A stretch of 64,000 nucleotides of DNA from RUG11551 sp045586185 (lineage in GTDB: Bacteria > Planctomycetota > Planctomycetia > Pirellulales > Thermoguttaceae): contig JAZMZV010000154.1 of assembly GCA_045586185.1 (NCBI GenBank), positions 57,839-121,838 of the forward strand. The letters are read 5' to 3'. A program made the position numbers and the translations under genes. Below the pieces are notes generated by a model that did no database searches, was not told the origin of the DNA, and was given only the letters and a program-made list of their open reading frames with translations. Of the stretch, positions 9,374-18,958 are shown in pieces (within the stretch, counting starts at the first letter, position 1; each line of letters starts with the position of its first letter).

Positions 9374-10864
9374 ATGAAAAGAATTTCCCTCCTTCAAGTT
9401 TCCGTAATGGCGATTGCCGTTGCGGCTGGTTTGTTTGCAGCGACGTCCTATGCAGACGTCCGATTGACAAAAGCGTTTACTGACAACGCCGTTTTGCAGC
9501 GGGACGTTCCCGTCAAGGTTTGGGGCTACGCCGACGCTGGCGAAGACGTAACCGTCAAGTTCAATGGTCAGGAAGTCAAAACCACCGCTGGCGAAGACGG
9601 CAAGTGGCTGGTCGAACTCAAGCCGATGCCTGCGCTCAACTGGGGCGCCGATTTGGTCGTTACTGGCAAAAACGAAATCGTTTTGAAGAACGTCGTCGTT
9701 GGCGAAGTCTGGATTTGCTCCGGACAGTCCAACATGGAAATGCCGCTTTCGAGCTGGTATCAAAAGTTGCCTAACGGCTGCGGACGTTTGGCTTGCAATA
9801 CCGAAGAGATTACCGGCGACTTCAGCTTTATTCGTTTCAATCGCGTTCATCACAACACTGCCATGTCCGAACTGGAAGATTTTAACAGCTTTGGCTGGCA
9901 GGAATGCAAAAACGCCGTTCAGAAAGATTGCACTGCAGCGGGATTCCATTTCGCTGTTCGTCTGCACAAAGAACTCGGCTGTCCAATCGGATTGATTGAT
10001 TCCAACTGGGGCGGATCCAATATCAACTCCTGGATTCCGGACGAAGGCTGGAACAACTGCGAAGAAACCGTTGAACCCGGCAAGCAGCTTATTGAAGCTC
10101 GCAACAAGGCTGGCAAGTCCGATTTCCGTACCGCTGGCGGCATGTACTATGCCATGTTGGCGCCTTGGAAGAATTACGCTGTCCGCGGAGCGATCTGGTA
10201 TCAGGGCTGCTCGAACGCTGGCGAAGGCGGATTCTATTATTACAAACAAAAGGCGATGATTCTCGAATGGCGAAAGATTTGGGGAGACATCCCGTTCTAT
10301 TGGGTTCAGCTTGCCAACTTCATGGGCACGTCTGAAGACCCCAACTGCGACGGCGGCTGGGCGAGAATTCGCGACGGTCAGACCCGTTGTCTGGAAGTTC
10401 CAAAAACAGGTCAGGCTGTTATTATTGACGCTGGCGAAGCGGGAGACATTCATCCCCAAAACAAGTGGATTGTCGGAAACCGTCTGGCTCTCAACGCCCT
10501 GGCTCAGACCTACGGCAAGGATTGCAAGTACGCCTCGCCAACACTCAAGGAAGCCAAGTTTGAAGACGGCAAAGCCACTCTGAAATTCGACAACGTTGGC
10601 GGCGGTTTGATGATTGCCAAACTGTTCGGACGCGAAGTCAAACAGGACAAAGACGTCAACACGATTAAGTGGTTTGCCATTGCTGGCGAAGACGGCAAGT
10701 ACGCCTGGGCGGACGCTCAAATCGTCGACAGCGACACGGTCGTTTTGACCAGCCCTGCCGTTCCCAATCCGGTCAAAGCCCGTTACGCCTGGCAGAACAA
10801 TCCGGACGGCGTTACCCTGTATTCAAAAGAAGGACTGCCGGTAACCCCGTTTACGACTGAATGA
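9374..10864 (+). CDS. Sialate O-acetylesterase, exported
   Basis: Removes acetyl groups from sialic acids or other acetylated glycans, probably outside the cytoplasm. The start is the ATG at 9374, which gives a Sec signal peptide (MKRISLLQVSVMAIAVAAGL to ATSYA); an upstream in-frame ATG would add 17 residues ahead of it. The mature protein has a beta-sandwich-like N-terminal part, then the SGNH-type nucleophile motif GQSNM (Ser about 119), GAIWYQGCSNAG, and the catalytic Asp-His region AGDIHPQNKW. The 496-residue length is normal. It stands alone between a promoter and a strong terminator. Gut bacteria use such esterases on mucin or plant glycans; the real substrate cannot be read from sequence. 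Confidence 0.9.
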   Translation: MKRISLLQVSVMAIAVAAGLFAATSYADVRLTKAFTDNAVLQRDVPVKVWGYADAGEDVTVKFNGQEVKTTAGEDGKWLVELKPMPALNWGADLVVTGKNEIVLKNVVVGEVWICSGQSNMEMPLSSWYQKLPNGCGRLACNTEEITGDFSFIRFNRVHHNTAMSELEDFNSFGWQECKNAVQKDCTAAGFHFAVRLHKELGCPIGLIDSNWGGSNINSWIPDEGWNNCEETVEPGKQLIEARNKAGKSDFRTAGGMYYAMLAPWKNYAVRGAIWYQGCSNAGEGGFYYYKQKAMILEWRKIWGDIPFYWVQLANFMGTSEDPNCDGGWARIRDGQTRCLEVPKTGQAVIIDAGEAGDIHPQNKWIVGNRLALNALAQTYGKDCKYASPTLKEAKFEDGKATLKFDNVGGGLMIAKLFGREVKQDKDVNTIKWFAIAGEDGKYAWADAQIVDSDTVVLTSPAVPNPVKARYAWQNNPDGVTLYSKEGLPVTPFTTE

Positions 10865-10910
10865 TTTGAAAGAGGATTCTTGGAATCTGACAAATAGAAT
10901 CTGACAAATA

Positions 10911-10943
10911 AAAAAGACGCCTGAGATTCTCGGGCGTCTTTTT
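10911..10943. terminator. Bidirectional terminator
   Basis: The stem AAAAAGACGCC pairs with GGGCGTCTTTTT around a short loop, with A-run on the left and T-run on the right. It serves the sialate esterase and the convergent gene at 10991-11587. Confidence 0.85.
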
Positions 10944-10990
10944 GTTTAAAGCTGTAGATTGTTTCTCGAGAAACAATCAGTCATTTAGAC

Positions 10991-11587
10991 TTAGTAGCCT
11001 AACGGACGGGGATTGTTGAGATAGAAATCTCGCGGACCACGGGTCTGGTAGAACGGCGGTTCAATCGGAGCCAGGCGTGGCATGCGATTGCCTCCAATGT
11101 GTCCTCCCATTGGAAAACCGGGATGTCCCATTCCATGGTGTGCATGTTCAACGGGCGTGTACGGAACCGGGCGAATGTTCAACCACCACGGTCTGGTATC
11201 CTGTCCGTAATACGGAGTGGGAGAGTAGTACGCTCCCGCCGGGCAAGTTTGGCACGGATCTTCGCACTGCTGGCACGGCTGCTGAGTTGTAGTCATCGGA
11301 GCTGCTTGAGGAAGAGCTGCTTGCTGAGGAGCCGGAGCTGGAGCTGGCGTTGCAACTTGCGGAAGGGCGTTGATTGCTGGAGCAGGAACGTCAGCTGGAG
11401 CGGCAGGAGCCTGCATCGGCTCAATGGGAGCTACGTCAAGCGGCGCCGGTTCGGTCAGAAGCGGTAAGCCATCGTTGTTCAGATCGGGAATCGGAGCGGT
11501 CGGAACCTGACCGAAACTAACGCTCATGCTTGTCAGCGCTAACAGGCAAGCGCCGGCGCTGACGATCCATCTTTTCGCTTTTTTCAT
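10991..11587 (-). CDS. Exported proline/alanine-rich protein with Cys motif, unknown
   Basis: A 198-residue protein with a signal peptide (MKKAKRWIVSAGACLLALTS, cleavage near SFG). It has a Pro/Ala/Gln-rich stretch (about residues 28-100) and a four-cysteine cluster CQQCEDPCQTC. The C-terminal part is rich in Gly, His, Tyr and Pro (HAHHGMGHPGFPMGGHIGG). AAAGGA lies about eight bases before the ATG. Composition resembles other planctomycete envelope proteins; no enzyme motif is seen. It could be a wall-associated or metal-binding protein, but that is inference. Confidence 0.75.
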   Translation of the reverse strand: MKKAKRWIVSAGACLLALTSMSVSFGQVPTAPIPDLNNDGLPLLTEPAPLDVAPIEPMQAPAAPADVPAPAINALPQVATPAPAPAPQQAALPQAAPMTTTQQPCQQCEDPCQTCPAGAYYSPTPYYGQDTRPWWLNIRPVPYTPVEHAHHGMGHPGFPMGGHIGGNRMPRLAPIEPPFYQTRGPRDFYLNNPRPLGY

Positions 11588-11826
11588 GATATCAATCCTT
11601 TAACTGGAACTATATGGGAATTGCCTGTAAATGCAAACAAACATGCATTTGATTCAGTGTATCAATTAGAATTATCGGTTAAAATTCTGAAATAATTTAA
11701 TCTTTTAATCAACAATTCGTCTGAAGATGGACGAAAATCCAAATGAGAGCGTTTCAAGTCAGGAATCGCTTGATTTATACTGTTATTATTAAATGCGTCG
11801 GCGTGTTTGCCACAGACCCTATGCCA

Positions 11827-12843
11827 ATGAAATTCAAACTGTCCGTTTTATTGTATATGTGTACATTTGTATATTATAACTCGTATGCAGAAGATGCGGT
11901 TATATATCAAAACTCTGTAACTGGACGTCAAGTTAAGGCGACAGGAACAATAGAAAATTACAGCCGCGACGAACTGCTTCTGAGAACGTCTTCCGGGCAA
12001 ATAAAAACTATAGAAACCGGCAGCGTTGTAGAGGTTCAAGCGGACTATCCGTCAACGTATTTGGAGGCGAAACTTCGGATGAACAATCAGGAGTTTGAGC
12101 AGGCGCTGCCGCTGTTGGACAAGGCTCTGGTTCAAGCTCCTGACGGCTGGATGAAGCATGAAATCCTGGCGCGACAGGTTGAGTGTTACAGTTCTCTTAA
12201 TCGTCCTGATCAAGCAGCGGTCAGGTATGTTCAGCTTATTCAGCTTGACCCCAAATCCGCGTTTTACGACTGCGTTCCTCTCGTCTGGACGTCTGTCGAG
12301 TTATCGCCCCAAACCCAGCAGTCGGTTCAAAGCTGGACTCGTCAACAAAAGTACCCGTATGCTGCGCTTTTGGGAGCCAGTTTACTTTTGACTTCAGACA
12401 AGAAGATCGAGGTTCAGACGACTCTTAACGCCTTGGCGAAGTCGGACGACGCCGACGTCGCAACGTTGGCGCAAATGCAGCTCAATCGTCTGTCTTTAAC
12501 GCCCTTGTCTGAAACGGCGTTAAAAAATTTGGAAAAGAAAGCAGACGCTCTTCCCAGGAATCTTCAGTACGGACCGCGTTTCATTCTGGGTCAGCTTTGG
12601 AGTCGAAGCTCCGCAGACAGCGCTGTCAAAACAGATAAAGCGGCTCTGAGCTATTTACAGTGCGCGGCAAATTCCAAAGCTCCTGTCGAATTGCAAGCCA
12701 GAGCGTTTTATTCTGCCGGAACCGTTCTTCTGAATGCAGGTAATCGCGACGAAGCGTTTCGGATTTTTCGACGCCTAATCGAGAAATTCCCGGACTCTCA
12801 ATGGGCTCAGCAGGCGAAGCGAACAGCAGGCGGGAATCTGTAG
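11827..12843 (+). CDS. Exported TPR-type protein, unknown
   Basis: The start at 11827 gives a signal peptide MKFKLSVLLYMCTFVYYNSY ending before AEDA; a Met two codons earlier is equally possible. About 338 residues. After the signal, a short beta-rich region (YQNSVTGRQVKATGTIENYS to VVEVQ) resembles the start of the TPR protein at 40787-41812. This is followed by helical repeats such as FEQALPLLDKALVQAPDGW and a C-terminal TPR-like AFRIFRRLIEKFPDSQWAQQ, typical of YbgF/BamD-like repeats. No Shine-Dalgarno is obvious. Probably a periplasmic scaffold; partner unknown. Confidence 0.75.
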   Translation: MKFKLSVLLYMCTFVYYNSYAEDAVIYQNSVTGRQVKATGTIENYSRDELLLRTSSGQIKTIETGSVVEVQADYPSTYLEAKLRMNNQEFEQALPLLDKALVQAPDGWMKHEILARQVECYSSLNRPDQAAVRYVQLIQLDPKSAFYDCVPLVWTSVELSPQTQQSVQSWTRQQKYPYAALLGASLLLTSDKKIEVQTTLNALAKSDDADVATLAQMQLNRLSLTPLSETALKNLEKKADALPRNLQYGPRFILGQLWSRSSADSAVKTDKAALSYLQCAANSKAPVELQARAFYSAGTVLLNAGNRDEAFRIFRRLIEKFPDSQWAQQAKRTAGGNL

Positions 12844-12874
12844 AAGGCAGTAGGCGCTCCAAATCAATAAAAAA

Positions 12875-12904
12875 AGGCGTAAAATAAAAACTTATTTTAC
12901 GCCT
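12875..12904. terminator. Bidirectional terminator
   Basis: The stem AGGCGTAAAATAA pairs perfectly with TTATTTTACGCCT around a four-base loop. An A-run on the left gives a T-run for the minus-strand gene at 12930-13253; it also lies just after the plus-strand TPR gene. Confidence 0.85.
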
Positions 12905-12929
12905 CGGGGAAAGGAGAAAAAACAAATGA

Positions 12930-13253
12930 TCAGTATCTAACTCCCGCGCGTCTGCGAACGGTGTTGCCAATAAAGTGACCAGGACGGCTGGGGCGGGCAA
13001 CAATCGGCATGGAACGAATCTCATGGCGAGTGTATCCTGTTCTCATCTGAGTTGGCGTAACGGGATGCGTCATGACCTGAGTTCCAACGGGAGGGTAGGC
13101 GTATGCAGTTGTCTGCATTGGCTGCGCGCTCTGAACAGGCTGATATCCGTATTGCGGATAATAGGGCGAGTCTGCAAAGCAGGTTTGGGTAGCAATCAAA
13201 ATTCCAGACAAAACAAACAGCGCTGCAACAGCGCGTAGAATGAATTGTTTCAT
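12930..13253 (-). CDS. Small exported Tyr/Pro/Gln-rich protein, unknown
   Basis: A 107-residue protein with a clear signal peptide (MKQFILRAVAALFVLSGILI to TCFA), then a low-complexity region YYPQYGYQPVQSAQPMQ and a basic C-terminus ending RRRAGVRY. AAGGAG lies seven bases before the ATG, one of the better ribosome sites in the window. The composition suggests an envelope structural peptide; no known domain is recognised. Confidence 0.75.
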   Translation of the reverse strand: MKQFILRAVAALFVLSGILIATQTCFADSPYYPQYGYQPVQSAQPMQTTAYAYPPVGTQVMTHPVTPTQMRTGYTRHEIRSMPIVARPSRPGHFIGNTVRRRAGVRY

Positions 13254-13693
13254 ATAAACTCCTTTTTAAATAAACTGGGGGGCGAAAAATGCGGGTATTT
13301 TGCTGAAATGTCGAGTTAAGGATTATCAAACCTGACTTTTATGAACAACCGCCGATCGACGGATGTGTTAAATTAAAGAGTCAAGTTAAATGTGGGAAGT
13401 TCCTCAAAACGATTCTCCATATTTTACATTCTTAAGAATTATACACCATGTTTGTAATTTTGACAATAGGCTGGAATCAATTTTCAAGAAAAAAAGTTTA
13501 AAAGTTTCGATTATACCGATTTTATCAATTAATCATACGTTTTTGATACAATCTTTCTCAACAATTCTTAAAATTTATCTCTCTTATCTATTTTTTGTAT
13601 TATAATATGCTCTAGGTACATAGATAATTTTTTTGTGTACAATTCCAATATGCTTTAATTTGTGTAATTTTACGAAATTTCCAATCCGGCATA
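13254..13693. other. AT-rich intergenic region
   Basis: Very AT-rich stretch upstream of the YTV promoter. Short open frames exist (for example a 71-codon frame from 13390), but they have hydrophobic low-complexity sequence, no ribosome site and no recognisable domain. I see no supported gene or RNA. Confidence 0.5.
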
Positions 13694-14015
13694 TTGACAA
13701 ACAGAATAAAATAAGTAAAATAGAGTATGGAGATAATTGTTTTATCTCATTATTATAATTGTTAAACTTGAATTGACCGTCCTATTATAATTCGACGTTT
13801 ATATTTTTTTTCAAAAATAGACGCAGGAATTGTAGTTATCCGTTTGAAATACCGATATTAAAAGTGAGTTGCTAGGTAAATTGCAATTATCGCGGTCGTA
13901 TCGACACGATTAATTAATATGGAATCAAACGGGAACCTTCCCACCTATTATTATCGGGCGACATATAATTTCAGATCCTGTTTTGATTTCCCTGTACGTT
14001 AAGGAGGCGTAAGAA
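13694..14015 (+). promoter_or_regulatory. YTV gene promoter and long leader
   Basis: TTGACA (13694-13699), a 16-base spacer and TAAAAT (13716-13721). The predicted start near 13728 leaves an AT-rich leader of about 290 bases before the ATG at 14016. A strong ribosome site AAGGAGGCG ends about eight bases before the ATG. No known riboswitch class is recognised in the leader. Confidence 0.7.
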
Positions 14016-16220
14016 ATGAAAAAGCTTTTGTTATTGCCGTTGGCAGTCGCTTTATTCGCTGTTGTAATAAGCGACATCGCGGAAGCCCGCTATTGCGGAC
14101 TTTGCCGTGCGGCATGTTGCACCCCCTGCTGCAATTATGTTATGCAGGAAGACACTGTTATGAGAACCTGCCGTAAGGTTGTGTATGAACAGCAGTGTCA
14201 AACCCGTTATCGCACATGTATGAGAACGATTATCGAACCTCAAACGATCACTTGCACCACAATGAGACCGGAAGTTCGATATCGCGACTGCAGCTATACC
14301 GTTAATAAGATGGTTTGCGAAAATCGCTGCAAAACTATCAACTACACCGTTTGCAAGCCGGTTTGGGAAACCTGCACGAAAAACATTACGTGCACCGTCA
14401 TGAAGCCGACTACCGAGACTCGAACCTGCACCTATAATTATACTGAATACCAGCCGGTTTGGGAAACCCGCACTCGCGAATACACCGTTTGCAAGCCGGT
14501 TTGGGAAACCTGCACCCGTCAGGTTCCTTACACCGTCTGCAAGCCGGTTTGGGAAGAAAGAACCCGTCAGATTCAGTACACGGTTTGCCGTCCGGTAACC
14601 GAAACCCGTCAGCGCACCTACACGGTTTGCGTTCCGACGACTCAGCAGCGCACCCGCACGTACACCGTTTGCAAGCCCGTTTACGAAAATTGCACCAAGC
14701 AGATTCCGTACACGGTTTGCCGTCCGGTAACGCAAACATGCTACAAACAGATCCCGTACACAGTTTGCCGTCCTGTTTACGAAACCTGCACCAAGCAGAT
14801 TCCGTACACTGTCTGCAAGCCGGTTACAGAATGCCGCACTCGCACTTACACCGTCTGCAAGCCGGTTTATGAAACCCGCACCAAGGAAATTCAGTACACC
14901 GTTTGCAAGCCGGTTTGTGAAACCCGCGAACGCGTCTGCCGTTATACGGTTTGCGTTCCCGTTTGCGAAACCCGCTATCGCACGGTTTCCTGCACCACTT
15001 ACAAGCGAGTTCAGGAAGAATGCCAGCGCGTTGTCAGCTGCGTTGAATACAAGCCCGTTACCACAACCCGCACGGTCAATGAATGCGGCGGACGTTGGGA
15101 AACGGTTTGCAAAGAATGCTGCGATCCCTGCACCGGACAGATTTGCCGTACGATGTGCCGCGTTTGGGTTCCCTGCGTAACTCAGAAAGAAATCACCTGC
15201 ACAACCTACAAGCCGGAATGCGTCCAGAAGACGGTTCCTTACACGGTTTGCAAGCTGGTTCCGGAAACGACCTGCAAGCAGGTTCCTTATCAGTGCACAA
15301 CCTGGAAGACTCAGGTTTGCGAAAAGCGAATTCCGTACACCGTTACCCGCATGGTTCCTCAGACTTGCGTCAAGACCGTTAATTACTGCGTCCGCAGAAT
15401 GGTTCCTGAAACCTGCACCTGCAATTACACGATCACTCGCATGGTTCCTCAGACCTGCTATAAGACCGTCAATTACAGAGTTTGCAAGATGGTTCCCGAA
15501 CAGCGCGTCAAGACGGTATGCTACAACGTTTGCAAGATGGTTCCGGAACAGCGCGTCCGCACCGTTTGCTACAAAGTTTGCCACATGGTTCCCGAAACCC
15601 GCACCTGCACATACAACGTTTGTGTGATGGTTCCTCAGCAAAGAACGTGCACCTATCAGGTTTGCCGCATGGTTCCTGAACAGCGCGTTCGCACGGTATG
15701 CTACAAAGTTTGCCGCATGGTTCCAGAACAGCGCGTCCGCACCGTTTGCTACAAAGTCTGCAAACAGGTTCCAGAAGTTCGCACTTGCACCTACCGCGTC
15801 TGCAAGAGAGTCCCGGTTGTTAAAACCGCTACCCGCTGCTACAACGTCTGCAAGATGGTTCCCTGCCAGGTAACTCGCCAAGTATGCTTCCGCGTCTGCA
15901 AGATGGTTCCGGAAACCCGCCAGAGAGTTGTCAACTACACCGTTCGCAAATGCGTCCCGGAAACCGTTTGCCGTCAGGTTCCTTACACGGTAATGGTTCC
16001 CTGCCAGACTCAAAAGACGGTTCACGTCAAGAAAGTCGTTTGCGAAAAGGTTCCGTACACCACGACGGTTTGCGTTCCGAAAGTCGTTTGCTGCCAGGTT
16101 CCGGTTAAGGTTTGCCGCATGGTTCCCTGCGTCAACACCGTAACCCAACCGGCTCCCGCTCCGGCGGCTGAAGTAACGGCTCCGGTTCAGGCTGATGCGG
16201 CTGTAACTGAAGAAAACTAA
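14016..16220 (+). CDS. YTV-repeat cysteine-rich envelope protein
   Basis: A 734-residue exported protein of the planctomycete YTV repeat type. Signal peptide MKKLLLLPLAVALFAVVISD to AEA, then an almost unbroken series of 16-residue (48-base) repeats. The N-terminal half uses YTVC(K/R)PV.E..T..., the C-terminal half uses Y.VC(K/R)MVPE.R..., separated by a less regular block around residues 350-400 (GGRWETVCKECCDPC). I count about 87 cysteines, roughly 12 percent. The C-terminus is an Ala/Pro/Glu tail without cysteine. Planctomycete walls are known to be rich in Cys and Pro proteins, so a disulfide-linked wall role is a fair inference. The 698-codon antisense frame is an artefact of the repeats. 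Confidence 0.9.
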   Translation: MKKLLLLPLAVALFAVVISDIAEARYCGLCRAACCTPCCNYVMQEDTVMRTCRKVVYEQQCQTRYRTCMRTIIEPQTITCTTMRPEVRYRDCSYTVNKMVCENRCKTINYTVCKPVWETCTKNITCTVMKPTTETRTCTYNYTEYQPVWETRTREYTVCKPVWETCTRQVPYTVCKPVWEERTRQIQYTVCRPVTETRQRTYTVCVPTTQQRTRTYTVCKPVYENCTKQIPYTVCRPVTQTCYKQIPYTVCRPVYETCTKQIPYTVCKPVTECRTRTYTVCKPVYETRTKEIQYTVCKPVCETRERVCRYTVCVPVCETRYRTVSCTTYKRVQEECQRVVSCVEYKPVTTTRTVNECGGRWETVCKECCDPCTGQICRTMCRVWVPCVTQKEITCTTYKPECVQKTVPYTVCKLVPETTCKQVPYQCTTWKTQVCEKRIPYTVTRMVPQTCVKTVNYCVRRMVPETCTCNYTITRMVPQTCYKTVNYRVCKMVPEQRVKTVCYNVCKMVPEQRVRTVCYKVCHMVPETRTCTYNVCVMVPQQRTCTYQVCRMVPEQRVRTVCYKVCRMVPEQRVRTVCYKVCKQVPEVRTCTYRVCKRVPVVKTATRCYNVCKMVPCQVTRQVCFRVCKMVPETRQRVVNYTVRKCVPETVCRQVPYTVMVPCQTQKTVHVKKVVCEKVPYTTTVCVPKVVCCQVPVKVCRMVPCVNTVTQPAPAPAAEVTAPVQADAAVTEEN

Positions 16221-16290
16221 GTAAAAGTTAATCGAACAGCTTTGGCGTTCTTTAGATTTAACGCCCCTCCTTAGAGCTGTTTATGATATA

Positions 16291-16326
16291 AAGCGAAGAT
16301 GTTCTAATTGCATCTTCGCTTTTTTT
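16291..16326 (+). terminator. Terminator after the YTV gene
   Basis: AAGCGAAGATG pairs with CATCTTCGCTT and is followed by a T-run. Confidence 0.85.
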
Positions 16327-16379
16327 ATTGAACGTTCACGCCCTGCGCCTGAACGGCTGTTTAATTCCAGTGAGGAGAA

Positions 16380-18944
16380 TTACTTCCAGATGATTTGGTA
16401 CGCTTTTACGCCCTGATCGTCAGATAGAATCAGAACGCGTTGTCCGTTCCAGTTGGCGACTGCCAGACCGTAAACGTATTGTCCGTAATTAAAGCTGTCG
16501 ATGAGCAGTCCGTCTGAGTCAATAAAATGGACGGAGCCGTCAGACCCGAGAGCGATCCAAATGGAGTCTCCGTTGGGCATGACGTCGGCGCTGGTCAGGT
16601 AGTCAATCGGGCGTTTGGGAATGCCTTGCGGCAGCTCGTACGTCCAGAGAATTTCCGAACGCAGATTGAATCCAACGAGCATATAGGCGTTCTGGTTGGC
16701 GCACAAGGCGCACAGGGAGTCGTTAACGGAGGCGTCCGGGTGAGAGCCTTTTTTAATCTTTGCTGCATAAACCATCGCGGCAAGGTTGTCTTTCAGACCA
16801 ATAACGCCGACGTTGTTTCTGTCTCCCATCGTTTTTCCGTCTGCTTTTAACACCGTGATCATGCCGCTGGAACCGGCGCAGCAGAGAATCAGATTTTCAT
16901 TTTGACTATGATACGGCGCGATGGAAAAAACGGTTCCCAACGTTCGATTGCGCCAGCGCAGCTGACCTTTGAGGTCGATGCTTTGAGCTCCGCTTGTTCC
17001 CAGATATCCAATATAAATTTCGTCGTTATTTTTATTGTCCAAATCGCCAAAACGAACGTCCTGAATCCCATCGTGGGGATTTTCCAGAGCGTTTTCCGGA
17101 TAATGAAACAGTACTTTCCAGTTTTGATCGTAGACGTGTATTCTTTGCTGACCGGGCGCGAACGCCAGGAAACAGCCCTGAGGCGCGCTTTGAGGGTTGT
17201 TTATGAGTTGATCCGCCGCCGAACTCTTACGGATAAAGGAGCAGATTTCTTTCGGATTGAGTCCCAAATCGATGCGGGATTCAATTTTGCCGCTGGAATC
17301 GATCTGGACGACTTTTTTGCCGTTCTCGATAACCCAGACGCCGCCGGACGGCGAGGCGCCGCCGTCGGAATCTTTTGCCAGTAATCCTCCGGGATTTTGT
17401 ATCCCGTTGGTTTCCCAAAGGAGCTTGAGTTCGAATTGTCGAGGTTTGGTTGTTTGAGCCGGCGTTGTTTCAGGAATTCCCGCCTGAGCGATAACGTCCG
17501 CGTCAACAAAAATGCCGCGTTGAAGCCATTCTTTTCGTCGCTGTTCGTACAGCCGCGTTTCAGCCTGCTTGTTTTTGAGCGTTGTTTTGCTGGGGGATTC
17601 GCCCTGTTTGATTTGATCGATGCAGTCGGAAATTTCGTTGACAAGCAGCGGGTTAAATCCCATTTCGAGGTACTCGATGACGCCATTTTTATTCAATACG
17701 AAAACGGCGGGAACGGCGTTGATTTTCAGTTCCTGAGACAAATACCCGTTCTCGTCCCGCACGCAATCCAGAGGGGATCCCCATTGTTTTAACGCGTCTC
17801 GAAGTACAGCGTCTGAGACAGCGGATTCGTCGTCCGTAGAAACAGACAGAAAAACAACGTCCTTGTCGTTTTCGTATTTTTTTCGAAGCAGATTGAGCTG
17901 CGGCTGAATACTGGGTTCCAGCTTCGACCACGTTGTCCAGAAATTTATGATAGCAATTTTGTCGTTCACAGCAGAGGAGTCAACGGTTCCGCCGTTATCC
18001 AGTTTGTTGAACTGAAAATCCGGCAGCTTTGTTCCCAGGAGCGTTGTTGTTGGAGGAATGTATTTGTCAGTAACGTTTGTTCCGACGGGGATTTCCATCG
18101 CAAACGCAGCGTCCGGGACAGGTTCGTTAATTTGAGGGTTGCAGAACTCCATTGTCAGCGAGCAGTCGTTGGCGGTGGCGCCTTCAACCGAATTTACCAG
18201 AGCCTGCGTCGGAAGCTGAGCGCGAAGAATCAAGCCTGTTTTCTGATCAATCCAGAGGATTGCCGCGCCGTCTTCCCTGTCAAAACGAAGCCGATAACAC
18301 AGACGTCCATTGATTTCCTGGGGAGCCAGAGAACGAATCTCTTTTTGACCAAAAGTCAACGTTTTAAGCGGGTCATCGACGAAAAGCATAATCCACTGCA
18401 GCGGCAAAACCGAAAACAGGCTGGGCTGCGACATAAAGACCGCTTCGTCAATCGTCTGGTCAAAGAGGATGTCTTCCAGATGAAGCTCTTCCGGACACGG
18501 CTTTTGAAGAATTACTCCTGGCAGCGCAGGATTATAAACAGAAATCGTTTTGCCATTCGAACGAATTTCGCACGTTCGAGACGTGTAGCGCATTTTATTT
18601 GGTTTCACAAAACTAAAATAAAACGGCAGCGACTGATTGGAAATATTATCGCCCTGGCGAATGGTTACCTGACAAAACGCTTGATCTGTATACGTATTTA
18701 GAGCTTTATAAGCGCCAATCATTTTTTCGAGCGTTTCCTGAACGCTGGGCAGCTGACTTAGCGCCGACGTTGGCAATGGAGCTTCGTCCTGAATTACCAA
18801 ATCCAGTTGAGGCTGGTTGTTTTTTCCAGGTTCACTTTGAGTTGAAGTAGAACTCGGGTTGTCGGGGTTATTTGACGGACAGCCGCAGAATAAAACGCAG
18901 AGCGTCAGCAGGATGTACGTTATGGAATATTGTATTCTTTTCAT
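16380..18944 (-). CDS. Lipoprotein with thioredoxin-like fold lacking CxxC, plus propeller
   Basis: An 854-residue protein. The N-terminus ends in a lipobox-like LFCGC, predicting a lipid-anchored protein. Residues about 60-290 resemble the LolA-like or DUF2092 fold found in planctomycete proteins (FYFSFVKPNKMRYTS, ILWIDQKTGLILRAQLP). Residues about 300-435 are TlpA/peroxiredoxin-like (LPDFQFNKLDNGG, IAIINFWTTWSKLEPSIQPQ, NAVPAVFVLNKNGVIEYLEM), but the WCxxC position reads WTTWSKLEP, so both redox cysteines are missing. Residues about 500-854 look like a beta-propeller (repeated blades with GGVWVIENGKKVVQIDSSGK). It is probably a binding protein, not a disulfide oxidoreductase. A GGCAGTA array lies upstream of the start. 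Confidence 0.8.
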   Translation of the reverse strand: MKRIQYSITYILLTLCVLFCGCPSNNPDNPSSTSTQSEPGKNNQPQLDLVIQDEAPLPTSALSQLPSVQETLEKMIGAYKALNTYTDQAFCQVTIRQGDNISNQSLPFYFSFVKPNKMRYTSRTCEIRSNGKTISVYNPALPGVILQKPCPEELHLEDILFDQTIDEAVFMSQPSLFSVLPLQWIMLFVDDPLKTLTFGQKEIRSLAPQEINGRLCYRLRFDREDGAAILWIDQKTGLILRAQLPTQALVNSVEGATANDCSLTMEFCNPQINEPVPDAAFAMEIPVGTNVTDKYIPPTTTLLGTKLPDFQFNKLDNGGTVDSSAVNDKIAIINFWTTWSKLEPSIQPQLNLLRKKYENDKDVVFLSVSTDDESAVSDAVLRDALKQWGSPLDCVRDENGYLSQELKINAVPAVFVLNKNGVIEYLEMGFNPLLVNEISDCIDQIKQGESPSKTTLKNKQAETRLYEQRRKEWLQRGIFVDADVIAQAGIPETTPAQTTKPRQFELKLLWETNGIQNPGGLLAKDSDGGASPSGGVWVIENGKKVVQIDSSGKIESRIDLGLNPKEICSFIRKSSAADQLINNPQSAPQGCFLAFAPGQQRIHVYDQNWKVLFHYPENALENPHDGIQDVRFGDLDNKNNDEIYIGYLGTSGAQSIDLKGQLRWRNRTLGTVFSIAPYHSQNENLILCCAGSSGMITVLKADGKTMGDRNNVGVIGLKDNLAAMVYAAKIKKGSHPDASVNDSLCALCANQNAYMLVGFNLRSEILWTYELPQGIPKRPIDYLTSADVMPNGDSIWIALGSDGSVHFIDSDGLLIDSFNYGQYVYGLAVANWNGQRVLILSDDQGVKAYQIIWK

Positions 18945-18958
18945 GGATATAATTCAAT

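Noticed and set aside
9368..10720. 450-codon minus-strand frame
   Set aside because: Antisense to the sialate O-acetylesterase with its signal peptide and GQSNM motif.
13390..13605. 71-codon frame in the AT-rich region
   Set aside because: Low complexity, no ribosome site, no domain, and stop-poor only by chance in AT-rich DNA.
14052..16148. 698-codon minus-strand open frame opposite the YTV gene
   Set aside because: It mirrors the 48-base repeats and codon bias of the real gene; no signal, ribosome site or family resemblance.
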